This document shows, piece after piece, positions 1-63,994 of a DNA stretch of 64,000 bases. Source of the stretch: Amorphochlora amoebiformis (taxonomy: Eukaryota; Cercozoa; Chlorarachniophyceae). The notes beneath the pieces were generated by a model. It was not told where the DNA came from, ran no database searches, and was given only the letters and a program-made list of their open reading frames with translations. Each line of letters begins with the position of its first letter. The first letter of the stretch is position 1. Position numbers and translations under genes: made by a program. The stretch spans positions 682,001 to 746,000 of the forward strand of contig BAAHQB010000081.1 in NCBI GenBank assembly GCA_054601695.1. The letters are read 5' to 3'.

Positions 1-53
1 ATATATATATATATAAGTATATACATTTTGAGTTTATAACGTGTGTAAATATT

Positions 54-108
<55 letters not shown>

Positions 109-151
109 TATATTTCTATATATGTATACACACACACACACACGCACACAC

Positions 152-192
<41 letters not shown>

Positions 193-205
193 CAGCACAC
201 GCACA

Positions 206-241
<36 letters not shown>

Positions 242-307
242 GTGTGTGCGTGTGTGTGTGTGTGTATACATATATAGAAATATATATATATTATATATAT
301 ATATATA

Positions 308-350
<43 letters not shown>

Positions 351-352
351 TT

Positions 353-434
<82 letters not shown>

Positions 435-460
435 TATACATATATACAAACACAAGCCTA
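1..460. repeat. (TA)n microsatellite with short (CA)n/(GT)n runs
   Basis: The stretch is almost wholly alternating TA, broken by short CA and GT runs. It has no stop codons in several frames, so it yields long Tyr-Ile reading frames that are not genes. No splice-flanked unique sequence is visible. Confidence 0.95.
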
Positions 461-1559
461 CGAAATTATCAGCAGCACTAGCATCAGCACTTATATTTTT
501 TAGTACACCGCTGAAGGTTGATGAGGGCGTCTAGCGCTCAGGGGATAACGCGAAGGGACTTGCTCCGGTGACGCGAACACAGGCCCCGGAGGAAGTCTAA
601 TTTCGGGGAAATGGAATGGGGGAAGAGATTAGCGGAAACTTGGATGTGTTGGAGTGAACTACGTCCGTAAAATATAATGAGGGAGTGTGTTTACATCGGA
701 ACGAAGGGGTTTGGGATTTCGCCGGACGCAGCGTTGGCCCTAGCGCTGCCTCTGTTACTTTCCCTCCCGCTCCCTCTCGCCGATATTGCCTTTGTATCAT
801 CGGCATTCGCCTCAGGCGGGGGTTCGATCCTATAAACCCGCAAAATTTAACGTTGTTTTCAGGAGTGATCAAAGCCCGCCAAACAAACACCCATCGAAAT
901 CCAAAAAATTTCAAGCTCTCACAATGGGATCGCCGGGACCTCCTCCCCACCCCGGGGCCTTCGGGCGGATACAGGGTTGAAATCACGTCGCGGGGATCGA
1001 TGTTTGCGCTCAGAAGCTATCTCCGTTGGATGAGTTTCATTTTTCTTCTCGTCTTGGAACGCTTCTAAGGGTCCCAACGGCCTCACGCGAGCGGCATTCT
1101 TATCTCTCGGCATATCTGGAGAATATAAAATAATATTTCGTTTCAGTGGAGGGAGGCCGAAGTGGGGCAGTGGGGAGAGGGTGGAGCACCTGAAGCTGTG
1201 GCCGGTTTCAGGCCACCATCGCCATTTGCGGTAACTGTTAATCCCAGAGTCGTTTTCAAATGAGATGCTCCAGAGTCTCTCAGGATGTGATATTTATAAT
1301 ACCCGCCTTAAAATATTTAGGCATATTTTCCTGAGATCCTCCAGTAAAAGTCTATAGATCATTAAAACATTAGCACAACTACTAGAGGTCGAAGCAGGTT
1401 TATTAGAGGGTGAAAGAACCGATTGATGCTTATTTGTACACGAGGCCATGACAAGGGCAAGAAACCATCTATATATATAAAAATAGGGATATGTACATAT
1501 CCTCAATCAGATATCATAATAGCAAAGTTTATAATTCGGCTTCGCGGGCTTCTTGACCG
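461..1559. other. Unique GC-richer spacer upstream of the Era gene
   Basis: This is about 1.1 kb of non-repetitive sequence with clearly higher GC than its surroundings. Open frames of up to about 129 codons occur on both strands, but none shows a family motif or convincing exon structure. The part just before 1560 should hold the Era promoter. I see no obvious TATA element and no RNA gene. Confidence 0.5.
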
Positions 1560-22215
<20,656 letters not shown>

Positions 22216-22387
22216 CTTGAACCTTTTCACGCTATCTGTAGCAAATTTGTAACTGATCATTCTGACCGTTACGTACTCAGTCAGCTAAGACTCAGTTTAG
22301 GTGAAATTGTAGAAATTGTAGTTTTTTACCGTTATTCAGTAACCGATCATTAGCTTACTGGAACCGTAAAAAATTACTGTCATCCAG

Positions 22388-22425
<38 letters not shown>

Positions 22426-23293
22426 TATATACCTATAGAGTAACCGACCATTGTCACTGTCGACTCAGTTTTACTTACCTGAACTCGAAAATTTTACTAT
22501 CGTCTAGATCATTCCTCTAGAGTTCAGAGATAAATTCACGGATTATATGATAGTAGTACTTTAGCTAGTTTAGCGCAAATATCTCAAAACTCCGGACACT
22601 AGTTCTAGAGAAACTCGGTTCTGACTTACTCTAGTTACTAGATGGAGTCACTAGCACTCTAGCTCTCCCATTAATACACACAGATGAGTTGGCTAAACTA
22701 CTGCTAGAGCTATATATAGACTAGTATGATTTTGAACACTAGGAACATCTAAAACATGATCTACGCGTACATATCGATGCACACGTGTACAAAAATACAA
22801 CTTATTCAGATGGTCAAAACATTCTAGAAATTTCAGACCAGACAATTACAATCTCTAGAATCTCTAGAATCTCGAGATCTAAAATCTACCCGGGTTTTTT
22901 TTTCCTCAATTTCTCGTAGAATAGAGGAATAATAAAAGCTAAAAGACAGAGCTAAGGCTACAGCTAATAACTGAAGTAATTTACATCTCTTTGAGGATTC
23001 TAGCCCGTGGTAGCTTTTTTTGTTTGTTTTTCGTGTGATTGCATATCGATATTGTAGATTATAATAGCTAGCTAAAGCTAGTACCCAGAGGAATGGTAGT
23101 GATTTTTAATCTTCGAGGGGTTGCGCTGTTGAGAGGTATAGTAGTACCTGCAGGCCTATCCCAGCTATCCTGGAAGTTTAATAAATGATGTATTCAGTGA
23201 GTTGAACGACCTTTATCTATCTATCAGTGTGATGTAGGCAAAGGAAAAAACACAAGAGTAATATATTTGGAATTATGGAAAAGAACATGTGGA
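22216..23293. other. CTAG-rich spacer between convergent genes
   Basis: This non-repetitive stretch lies between the Era stop codon and the end of the glucokinase gene. Three imperfect repeats beginning GTAACTGATCATT / GTAACCGATCATT / GTAACCGACCATT lie near 22250, 22340 and 22440. Between about 22500 and 22900 the tetranucleotide CTAG occurs some 15 times. I find no coding exon. It probably holds both 3' UTRs. Confidence 0.6.
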
Positions 23294-43940
<20,647 letters not shown>

Positions 43941-45060
43941 ACCCGTGTGTACTCTGTTTCGGATGCAATCATCATAAAAAGAAGTCAGCCAAGATACGCA
44001 TAAAAATCATAATTCTTCGGCAAGGATGACCTTCAGACCAATCTAATTCTGGTAATGGCATGTTTCGATACTAGACAACCCTAGTGAGAGAGGGGGGGGG
44101 ATGGAATCACCTGGATGAAGAGCTACGGAGGATGAATCTGCCTCGTGTCACTAACAGTGACACAGGGATAGTTCGAGGGTTTAGGTATTTCTTCATGAAT
44201 TTAAAAATTCGCTGTCCGAGAAAATAAAAATAATTCTCGGAGCCTCATTATGTAAGTAGACATATATTGATATATTAGTATATAGATATTGGGATATGTA
44301 CATATCTTAATATCAAATATCCAGGTAACAACATCATTGATGGCTTTGACCATTCTTGCGACGTGGGGCGGTATGCGGCTCTGCGCCGCCAGAAGGATGT
44401 ACAATTTGCGCCAAGGACCACTTTCTTGCGCCTGGATTCGAGAAAAATACGTAGAATTTGCTTCCACAATCATTGGCATGCGGCTGTGAGAAGAATACCA
44501 TAGCTCTTCGCTCGAAACATTGTGAGAAGAATGTGCTTTCTTCTTGTATTCAAATGTATATTCAGATTACGTGATCATGAAATGCAACTGTCGGCTGGCA
44601 GCTGTGCATTTGTGACTATTAACAGAAACAGTCATTATTGTGAGACTTGGCAGCGTGCGCCGCCCTCGGGTGTCCAGGTTATCTCCAGCATGCAGGTTCT
44701 AGCTGTACAGATGATATCGGATATTGATGATACGGTAGACTGCTATCACTTGAACCCGATCAATAAGAAATAAATTATAATCGTTAATCTATGAGATCCA
44801 GTGACAGTGCGTTATCTAAATACTAGTACAATTGTTAAAAATGTAATGGAAATCGAGTGTACATGCTATACTGGGCTACGGCATTGCCAACTGTGACTGA
44901 TGACTCTAATACAGCTGTATATGCTCTGGAAAAGATGTAAGATAGAAGTATTATACTTACAATAGTAGTGCAGTAATCTGGATCCACCGGTGTACCTAGC
45001 ATATAATTATTTTATATGTGCATACAGATATTTGTATATGTGTGTATATTTACACATGAC

Positions 45061-45098
<38 letters not shown>

Positions 45099-45133
45099 TA
45101 TATACACATATATATATATTATATATATATATA

Positions 45134-45208
<75 letters not shown>

Positions 45209-45321
45209 ATATTTTTATATATATTATATATATAAAATATATATATAATATAAATATAATATATATATATATATACATATATCAATATAAATATAATATA
45301 TATATATATGTTTTGTTTTAT

Positions 45322-45365
<44 letters not shown>

Positions 45366-45589
45366 ATATTAATAATATATATACATGTAATATTATAATT
45401 GCAATTACTGTAATATTAGATAATTGTATTAGTATCTACTCCGATGCATACATACATGTGGTGTGCACATTAAATTGTGCACACATGTAAGAAAGTGGTA
45501 CACCTTAATACTTTATCTTCATTTCCCCCGAGGAAAAAGAAAAAGCTACACCCCTCCACCCCCCCTTTCTTCAGGAGGAAATGCCAAAA
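43941..45589. other. Glucokinase upstream region with a possible unassigned exon
   Basis: The first few hundred bases should hold the glucokinase promoter. At 44320-44500 unique sequence is open in more than one frame on both strands (minus reading MVKAINDVVTWIFD; plus reading FDHSCDVGRYAALRRQ after an acceptor-like TCCAG). I cannot decide whether either is an exon. From 45060 to 45400 it is (TA)n. Confidence 0.4.
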
Positions 45590-45760
45590 AGACGTGATAC
45601 ACTCTCGATTTGTCCGTCGCACCCTTGCAATGAGAAAAAGTAACACCGTCTAAAACCCCCCACCCCTTTTTTTCAAGAGGAAATTTGCCCAAAAAAAAAG
45701 TGATAGATTCTCGATTTGTGCGTGTAACCCTCTCCCCCCCACCCCGCCCTTTTCTTCCAG
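45590..45760 (-). pseudogene. Two truncated copies of the U6 snRNA 3' end
   Basis: Downstream of U6, the segments around 45690-45735 and 45590-45640 repeat its last part (ACACGCACAAATCGAGAAT, then TATCAC and a T-run) with changes. The adjoining spacer GGAGGAAATTTGCCCAAAA is repeated too. The copies lack the 5' stem, ACAGAGA box and promoter, so they are not functional U6 genes. Confidence 0.85.
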
Positions 45761-45789
45761 GAGGAAATTTGCCCAAAAAAAGCCAAAAA

Positions 45790-45836
45790 AAAGTGATACA
45801 TTCTCGATTTGTGCGTGTCATCCTTGCGCAGGGGCC

Positions 45837-45867
<31 letters not shown>

Positions 45868-45896
45868 TGCGGATGATCTCCCCGAAGGGAGAATCC
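45790..45896 (-). ncRNA. U6: U6 spliceosomal snRNA
   Basis: U6 pairs with the 5' splice site and with U2 in the spliceosome's catalytic core. On the minus strand the gene starts GGATTCTCCCTTCGGGGAGA, a perfect 5' stem with a TTCG loop. It continues through AATTGGAACGATACAGAGA (ACAGAGA box), AGATTAGCATGG (AGC triad), CCCTGCGCAAGGATGACACG (internal stem-loop), and ends TATCAC plus a T-run, the usual RNA polymerase III terminator. The core matches conserved U6 base for base in these motifs. All catalytic elements are intact. Confidence 0.97.
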
Positions 45897-45965
45897 ACTA
45901 TACAAAGATATATTCATAATATTTAAATTCTTTTTAAAACCCGTCACCACTGTTCACATCTTCTA
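45897..45965 (-). promoter_or_regulatory. Probable U6 promoter
   Basis: Immediately upstream of U6 on the minus strand lies AATATTATGAATATATCTTTG, with a TATA-like core about 15-25 bases before the start. This fits an RNA polymerase III type 3 promoter. I cannot identify an upstream sequence element with confidence. Confidence 0.45.
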
Positions 45966-46058
45966 AAATCCAGTTTCCGAATTAATTAATTGTCAAATAA
46001 TATATCTCTTGTTCATATGTCGGATATCCTCTGAGCGAGATATCCAACAACTGAATTT

Positions 46059-46607
46059 TTAAGAATTATTCGGCTTTGTAGACCTATTCGACAGCTTCTC
46101 CCGCGAGACCCGAGAAGGTGTGATTGCCGCGATGGTGTTGGTTTTCTCTGACGTGTGTCCTCCTCCCTCCCCTGTCCTTCCTCTCTCCTCTCTACTCTCT
46201 TTTAATGAAAACAATGGGGGAGGTGAAGACCTGTGATAATTTTCTCTGGGGTGATCAATGGCTAGGTGGACCATTTCGTTGGAGATGGCCGTGAGGATCC
46301 GCAGTCGAGCAGACATGCTTGAGGTGTTATGACCTCTCCTTTCTCCCTCCTCTCTCCCTCCCTCTACTCTCTCACTCTCTCCCTATCTTTCTCTGTCTCT
46401 CTCCGCCTCTATCGTCAGTGTCTCTTCTCGATACCTCGATCTTCTCCCTCTTTGTTGTTTGGGTGATGTATGACTATCCCTCTCACCCTCGCTCTTTTTT
46501 CTCTTCTCTTTCTCTCTCTCTAAAAGTCTCTTCCTCCGTGCTTTTCTCCTGATTTCTAGTTTTCTCTCTAAATCTCTAAACATCTCTGGCTCCATATATC
46601 TTTTCAC
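46059..46607 (-). CDS. Weak candidate gene, function unknown
   Basis: A minus-strand ATG at 46316 opens MSARLRILTAISNEMVHLAI and a following DHPRENYH, then a possible donor CACAG/GTCTTC. A second possible exon ends near 46080. Upstream, 46607-46383 is open and very rich in Arg, Lys and Glu but overlaps a GA/CT low-complexity tract. I recognise no family. It may be a short hypothetical gene or chance open sequence. Confidence 0.25.
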
Positions 46608-46619
46608 TCTTTATATATA

Positions 46620-48190
<1,571 letters not shown>

Positions 48191-48195
<5 letters not shown>

Positions 48196-48806
48196 CTAGT
48201 ACAATGTCACAGCAGCAGTGGTCTGACTCTAGGTGGTGGAACGAGATGACGCGATTCGTGCCAGGGTAATTAGCGCTCAGCTTTGCTCAAGCCTTACACT
48301 AGTACATTCACGATGAATTTCGAATTCATATGTTCTAGATGTCATCAGAGTTTTTCTACTAGTTTCTGAATTATTCTAGTTACTATGATCTAGCTAGCTA
48401 GCTATATATATAGTTTATATATAATTATCTAGATTATGCATCTAGATTAACAGTCGAGAGTATCTACTAGATCTATCTCGGAGAGGAGACTATACGTTTC
48501 ACGTTGATTAACGTTTTAAAAAATCTAGCCTATACTTGCTCGAGTGACGTTCGATGATCTAGATTATACTAGTTCTAGAGTTATCCCCAGATCCCAGTTG
48601 TTGTCATGAATTCTAGTAATCAAAGAGCTAGACTAGACTATTCAGATTGTCTCTGGTTACATTGAATTCCTCAATTTAACACACGAAAAATATTCCAGCG
48701 CAATGAATAAAAATTTCCTCATGCCAGAAGAACTTGTGATTCCCTAACCCGTGCCGACCACGGACCGGCCCCTCCGACTCGAAAGATCTTCAATACCACA
48801 CGCGCT
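48191..48806. other. CTAG-rich spacer downstream of pyruvate phosphate dikinase
   Basis: Non-repetitive sequence with about 18 CTAG tetranucleotides between roughly 48220 and 48640, including CTAGCTAGCTAG. It probably includes the dikinase 3' UTR. Composition matches the spacers at 22216-23293 and 62270-62960. Confidence 0.55.
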
Positions 48807-49102
48807 TTAAAGCTTCGAGCGCATCGTAATCGCCACAGTCTCGGTCACTGTGGTTCCGTACTTCAGAGCAGCGTGAGCGGCAGCCATTCGGGCGACGGGG
48901 ACGCGGTAGGGAGAGCAGGAGACGTTGTCCAGGCCGATTCTGTGGCAGAATTCGACCGAGGTCGGATCACCTCCATGCTCGCCGCAAACACCAATGTCGA
49001 TATGACTGTTAGCGCCGCGGGCGAGTCCGACACAGACCTGGAAGGGTGAATATGTGTGTTATATGGTGTATTACTAGACATGATATTAGTATACATACAC
49101 CG

Positions 49103-49190
<88 letters not shown>

Positions 49191-49207
49191 TATATTGCAT
49201 TATAGAT

Positions 49208-49288
<81 letters not shown>

Positions 49289-49408
49289 AAACTTGTGAAG
49301 ACAATATAAGATTAATCAAACGTGAAATGATACACATTCATTATTTACGGAGATAAAGACATAAACCATCTATACATCGATTTTATTAGCAAAAAAATCT
49401 ACATTATA

Positions 49409-49473
<65 letters not shown>

Positions 49474-49480
49474 ATATATA

Positions 49481-49534
<54 letters not shown>

Positions 49535-49861
49535 GTATACATATATACAATTACATGAAGATAAGATATTTCGCATAGCCCGCACATTATTATATATTGA
49601 AAATGATGATCAAGACACCTTCATAAGCTTGCCGACACCATTTTGATCGATCGACTGGAAGGGGTCACGGATGTAAATCTTCTTCTGGGTGTAATGCTTC
49701 AGGAACGAACCCGCATCGTCACGTGAGAATCCGCACGTCATCTGGGTGAGATCATTTGTACCTAAAAAAATCGTGGTTGTGAGAATATGTCATTAGGCTG
49801 TCGGGTTTTAGCATTGAAGTGTTCATAGATGTAAATATGTATTTACATCGATGTAAATGTT

Positions 49862-49899
<38 letters not shown>

Positions 49900-49922
49900 A
49901 TATAAATATCAATATGTATACA

Positions 49923-49982
<60 letters not shown>

Positions 49983-50041
49983 ATATATACATATATCATA
50001 GATATAAGTATGTGTTCTGTATAATTTACATCGATAAATGT

Positions 50042-50083
<42 letters not shown>

Positions 50084-50191
50084 ATGTGTATATATTTATA
50101 TCATGTATATCTATATATATACTTGTGTGTGTGTGTGTGTGTGTGAAGTTTAAATCTAAATTCTCATGTGAATAATATTTATATATTATAT

Positions 50192-50258
<67 letters not shown>

Positions 50259-50356
50259 ATATAGATAATATAATGCGTATTATGTATATATATATATATA
50301 TATGTATATAAATATATATATTATATATATATATATATAATATAATTATATATATG

Positions 50357-50395
<39 letters not shown>

Positions 50396-50461
50396 ATGGA
50401 TAATATAATGCGTATATGTGTTATATATGTGTATATATATATGTGTGTATATATATATATA

Positions 50462-50506
<45 letters not shown>

Positions 50507-50593
50507 TATATATTACATATATATATATATATATATATACATATATATAATATTATATATTTATATACACATATATGTTACATCTATATATAC

Positions 50594-50645
<52 letters not shown>

Positions 50646-53574
50646 TATATATATGTACACTTAATATGTATTGAAAACATTTCTAGAAATTAAGTGAATA
50701 TTATCTCCATAAGCAGAAACAAAACTCATTTTAAACCCAACCCACTCAAGCTTCACCACTCCCGAACCTTACCGAAAGACATGAAGTCACACTCCGTCGC
50801 GAGGTTGTCCGCGTTGAGTGCTGCTCGTGGGATCTCAATCATGGTTCCGACCTTGTACTTAACGAGACCCTCAGCACCAGTGTCTTTGGCTACCTTGAGA
50901 ACTAGTTGCTTCAGTGGGTAGTACTCTTTGAGGTTTCCGACCAGGGGAATCTCGATGTGGGGGTAAGGCTTCTTTCCAGCACGAGCAAGAGCTACAGAGG
51001 CCTAGAGGGTTGGGAGGTTAGACGTGGATTTTCAAACCTATAAAATCATCGACCCGATGATCGTGGTTGTAAAAATGTGACATTGCCTATTATAACATGA
51101 CAATGCATACGTTCCTCTAAAGATTTTTACCTCGAAGACGGCACGGATTTGCATCTCGTTGATCTCAGGGTACACAACACCAAGTCTGCACCCTCTGAAG
51201 CCAAGCATAGGGTTGAACTCCTTGAGGCTTTCAACCTTGGCCTCAACCTCTTTAACATCCCGTCCAAGAGAGCGAGCGAGTGCGGCAATTTCATCCGCCT
51301 TGTGGGGAAGGAACTCATGAAGAGGAGGATCAAGAAGACGAATCACAACCGGAAGGCCATTCATCGCCTCCAAGATACCATGGAAATCGGTGCGCTGGAA
51401 CGGCAGGAGCTTATTGAGAGCGCGCTGACGCCCAGATTTGTCGAACGCGAGAATCATCTCGCGCACAACTTTGATGCGTGACTTTTCAAAGAACATGTGC
51501 TCTGTACGGGTGAGCCCAATGCCCTCTGCGCCCAGATTGCGTGCGACCTTTGCGTCCTTCGGTGTATCCGCATTGGCGAGAACTCCAAGCTTGCGGAAAG
51601 AGTCAGCATAGTCGAGGAGTACTCCAACGCTGCCGCCAACGTCGGGCTTGACAACAGGTAGTTTCCCCATGTAAACTTTGCCGGTAGATCCATCGATCGA
51701 CATCCAGTCACCCTGCCTGATAAGCTTGCCATTGAGTCTGGCGTCGGTGGCGTGATGCTTAATGCTGAGCGCAGAGCAACCGGCGATGCAGCACTTGTTC
51801 ATGCCACGCGCAACAACAGCAGCGTGTGAGGTCATACCTCCACGGGCGGTGAGAACACCTTCAGAGGCCTCCATACCCCCGATATCCTCCGGAGAGGTCT
51901 CGAGGCGAACTAGAATTGTCTTCTTTCCAGCGTCCTTCCACTTGGCCGCATCTTCAGAGGTGAATACAACCTGACCGACGGCAGCGCCGGGCGAAGCGGG
52001 GAGACCCTTAGCAATCGCTTTGGCTCTCTTCACGGCCTTGGGATCCAGCTGATCGTGCAGAAGCTTCTCAATCTGGTCCGGAGCGACACGCAGGACAGCA
52101 GTCTTGCGGTCGATAAGACCTTCGTCAACCATCTCTGTAGCCATGCGCACGGCAGCGTTGGCAGTACGCTTACCATTGCGGGTCTGTAGGAGCCAGAGCT
52201 TGTAGTTCTGGATGGTGAATTCAATATCCTGCATGTCCTTGTAGTGGTCTTCGAGGAGATCAAACGTATCCATGAGCTGCTTGTAGATTTTGGGGAGGGT
52301 CTTCTTCATCTCCTTAATCTGGAGCGGGGTGCGTATTCCGGCCACAACATCCTCTCCCTGGGCGTTCATAAGGTACTCTCCATAGCGGACGTTCTCCCCA
52401 GTGGAAGGGTCGCGGGTGAATCCGACACCGGTGGCGCAGTCCTCACCCATATTGCCGAAGACCATGACCTGGACGTTGACGGCAGTACCGAGGTCGTCAG
52501 GGATGTAGTTCATAGCGCGGTACTTGATTGCCCTGGGGTTGTTCCAAGACTTGAACACGGCGTCGATAGCGATGCGAAGCTGCTCCTTAGCGCTTGAGGG
52601 GAAGGGAATGCCTGCGAGCTTGTTGAAGAGGCGCAGGAATTCGGCGCAGACCTTGAAAAGGGTGCGGGGAAAGATATTTGTCAAAAATATGCTGCGGTTT
52701 GAATTCCATCCGAAAGATATGTAAGTCATTTACCGTCTCCATAGCCTCGGTGTCCAGCTCGGTGTCAAGCTTGACCCCTTTAGAGGCCTTCACTTGGTCA
52801 AGGATGGCCTCAAACTTTGAGCGCTCGAGGTCAAGACATACGTCAGCGAACATCTGGATGAAACGACGGAAAGAGTCATAGGCCCACCTGCGAGACACGG
52901 GGAAGTTAATGTAGAGGAACACATGAAGTCAAGACTGATTATACCTCATATTGTTGGCAGCCTTTCCAATCGACTTTACGTTCCGCTCATTGAGACCAAG
53001 GTTTAGAACTGTGTCCTAATGAGCACCCATACTATCAGTTCTCACTGAAAATTCAGTCCATGCTTCCATCCTGAGGAGCCACAGACGTAGAGAGAACGGA
53101 AAAAAAATTCAATACCATCATTCCAGGCATGGAGATGACGGCGCCAGATCGAACGGAGAGCAGGATCGGATCCTTAGAACCTCCAAGCTTCTTCTCCATC
53201 TGCTTCTCGAGCTTGGCGATGTTCGCGTCGACCTGCTCGGCGAGTCCAGCTGGCCACTTGTTTGTCTTCGTGAATTCGATGCAAGCCGTGGTGGTAATGG
53301 TGAATCCCGGGGGCACGGGGAGACCAAGGTTGGTCATCTCAGATAAGTTGGCACCCTTTCCACCGAGAAGAGCCTTCTGCGACTTGTTTCCCTCCCCAAA
53401 ATAGTAAACCCCTGGCACAGGTTAAAGTGATTCAAACAACTCTTACTTGCGATATATCACACATTCCGTGGCGCACAGCGTATGAAAGGGGAAAATATGA
53501 CGGAATTCGATGACAAACGAAAGGGTGGACGGAGGAGGAAGGAGGAAGAATGTGGCTTACATTTAGAAGACATC
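48807..53574 (-). CDS. ppdK: Pyruvate phosphate dikinase with C-terminal SKL
   Basis: Interconverts pyruvate + ATP + Pi and phosphoenolpyruvate + AMP + PPi. Exons in coding order: 53574-53562, 53411-53116, 53015-52945, 52887-52734, 52651-51131, 51001-50773, 49761-49619, 49037-48807 (TAA). The total is 2658 nt, or 885 residues, normal for the family. The N-terminal nucleotide-binding domain starts VYYFGEGNK and [23 protein letters not shown] ends it. The swivelling domain has [14 protein letters not shown] with the phospho-accepting His at about 454. The PEP/pyruvate barrel has [30 protein letters not shown] and VCGEHGGDP with the catalytic Cys at about 827. The last three residues are Ser-Lys-Leu, a type 1 peroxisomal signal, and there is no N-terminal leader. 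One 1521-nt exon and GC-rich codons contrast with the other genes here. No truncated exon copies were seen in its introns. Confidence 0.98.
49038..50772. repeat. (TA)n-dominated introns 6 and 7 of the dikinase
   Basis: Both introns (49762-50772 and 49038-49618) are largely (TA)n with GT runs, interrupted by two related islands containing ATTTACATCGAT near 49845 and 50030. No exon copies were found in either, unlike introns of the neighbouring genes. Confidence 0.85.
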
Positions 53575-53906
53575 ACGATAGGTAAGCGGTGGTGCGCTGT
53601 GGATTGTGGCGACGGAGATTGATGCGTCCACGCAGTTTTATACCCTCCGTGGTTGAATCTGTAGATATCATGCATATTGGTACCCTCATATGTGACTATG
53701 TCTGCATAAGATACCCACTTATCACCCCTCTAATAGTCTGAATGCCACGATATTGCATATTTACACTGAATATATTTAGTATCTTCTTTTAGACATACAA
53801 GTTATCTTAGAGTATTATCTACTATATCTATCCTCAATATCTCGTCTTACCCTATTTCCACCGACTTTTTTTCCAAACAGATATTTCCTTCCCAAAATAT
53901 CGGCCG
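53575..53906. promoter_or_regulatory. Probable bidirectional promoter region
   Basis: About 330 bp of unique sequence lies between the dikinase start (minus) and the first plausible start of the methionine sulfoxide reductase gene (plus). Both genes would have to be driven from here. No specific binding motif is recognisable. Confidence 0.45.
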
Positions 53907-54128
53907 ATGTCACCTCGGACACATGGTCGAATCCTAGCGCTTCTTCTCCTCGCGCCCCTGGCTGCCTCAAGGCCCCAGATGACATCAACGGTCCGCACTC
54001 AGTTCGCAAATCCCCACATATCCTCCAGATATCAACCCCCTCCCCCCATGCGCCAAATATCTCCGATAACTTCGCTCGGAGATCGGGTGTATCTCCGGGC
54101 CAGGTCGCAATCTGAGGTCAAAATTTGA
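53907..54128 (+). CDS. Possible signal-peptide exon of MsrA
   Basis: The open frame starts MSPRTHGRILALLLLAPLAA and continues Ser/Thr/Arg/Pro-rich, like a signal peptide plus transit peptide. It lies just upstream of the MsrA exons on the same strand but in a different frame from 54134-54167. A short intron would be needed to join them, for example with an acceptor near CTCGGAG at about 54080. I could not settle the junction. Confidence 0.4.
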   Translation: MSPRTHGRILALLLLAPLAASRPQMTSTVRTQFANPHISSRYQPPPPMRQISPITSLGDRVYLRARSQSEVKI

Positions 54129-54133
54129 TCCTA

Positions 54134-63002
<8,869 letters not shown>

Positions 63003-63523
63003 CTAATCCAGATCCTCTGAACCGAGCTTAGCTCTCTTGTCAACGTCTTCGTCTCCAGAGTCGCCAGATGGCAATCCGCCCAGATCGGGCTCTGGTCCTT
63101 CTCTTTCTCTTTTCGCCGCGGCTTTCTGTTGATGAATAATGTGATGTTTGATGTTGAATTCGATTTGGTCATTAATGTATATGAGTACGGGTAGGTAATA
63201 TAATATATAAACATATGCATATATGTGTGTATATATATGTATGTATATCATATATATATATATATATACATGTATATATAACATAAATGTCTTTGATATG
63301 TATCAATCATAAGTGTTACTATATATATATATTATATATAATATATATATATAATATTTCGTATGTTTATATATTTATATGCATACGGGTGTGCTGTGAC
63401 GTCCTAAAACTGTAAACCAGTGGGCAAGAATAAATTTGTTTTGCTTGTGAAATTTATAAATTTTATATATATATATGTGTGTGTGTATATACATATATAT
63501 ATATATATATATATAATATGTAA

Positions 63524-63591
<68 letters not shown>

Positions 63592-63667
63592 GTATATATA
63601 GATAGTTGTATATATGTATATGAAGACAGTTGCACATATGCATACACATATACATATATATATGTAT

Positions 63668-63710
<43 letters not shown>

Positions 63711-63820
63711 TATACATATATGTATGCATATCTGTGTATATGTACACATGCATGGGAGTATTGCATAATGCAATTTACTATATGTTGAACTTTTCTGTAG
63801 CGCATTTACATATATATATA

Positions 63821-63872
<52 letters not shown>

Positions 63873-63910
63873 TTCTGTGGACGGTCCGGCACGCATGCTA
63901 GCCTCTTGTA
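63003..63910 (-). CDS. C-terminal part of an unidentified gene
   Basis: The last exon, 63125-63003 (TAG), encodes a lysine/arginine-rich then acidic tail ([14 protein letters not shown] ... [16 protein letters not shown]). Phase-compatible exons upstream are 63409-63387 (LGRHSTP), 63794-63748 ([15 protein letters not shown]) and, less surely, 63910-63883 (QEASMRAG). The gene continues beyond the window. The charged, intrinsically disordered tail with a KR cluster suggests a nuclear protein, but I recognise no family. Confidence 0.6.
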
Positions 63911-63936
63911 CTAGACTATATATAGATGTATTGTAC

Positions 63937-63994
<58 letters not shown>

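Noticed and set aside
790-840. A tRNA-like GGGGGTTCGATCC stretch
   Set aside because: The T-arm would lack a paired stem and one loop base, and no matching D-arm, anticodon arm or acceptor stem is present.
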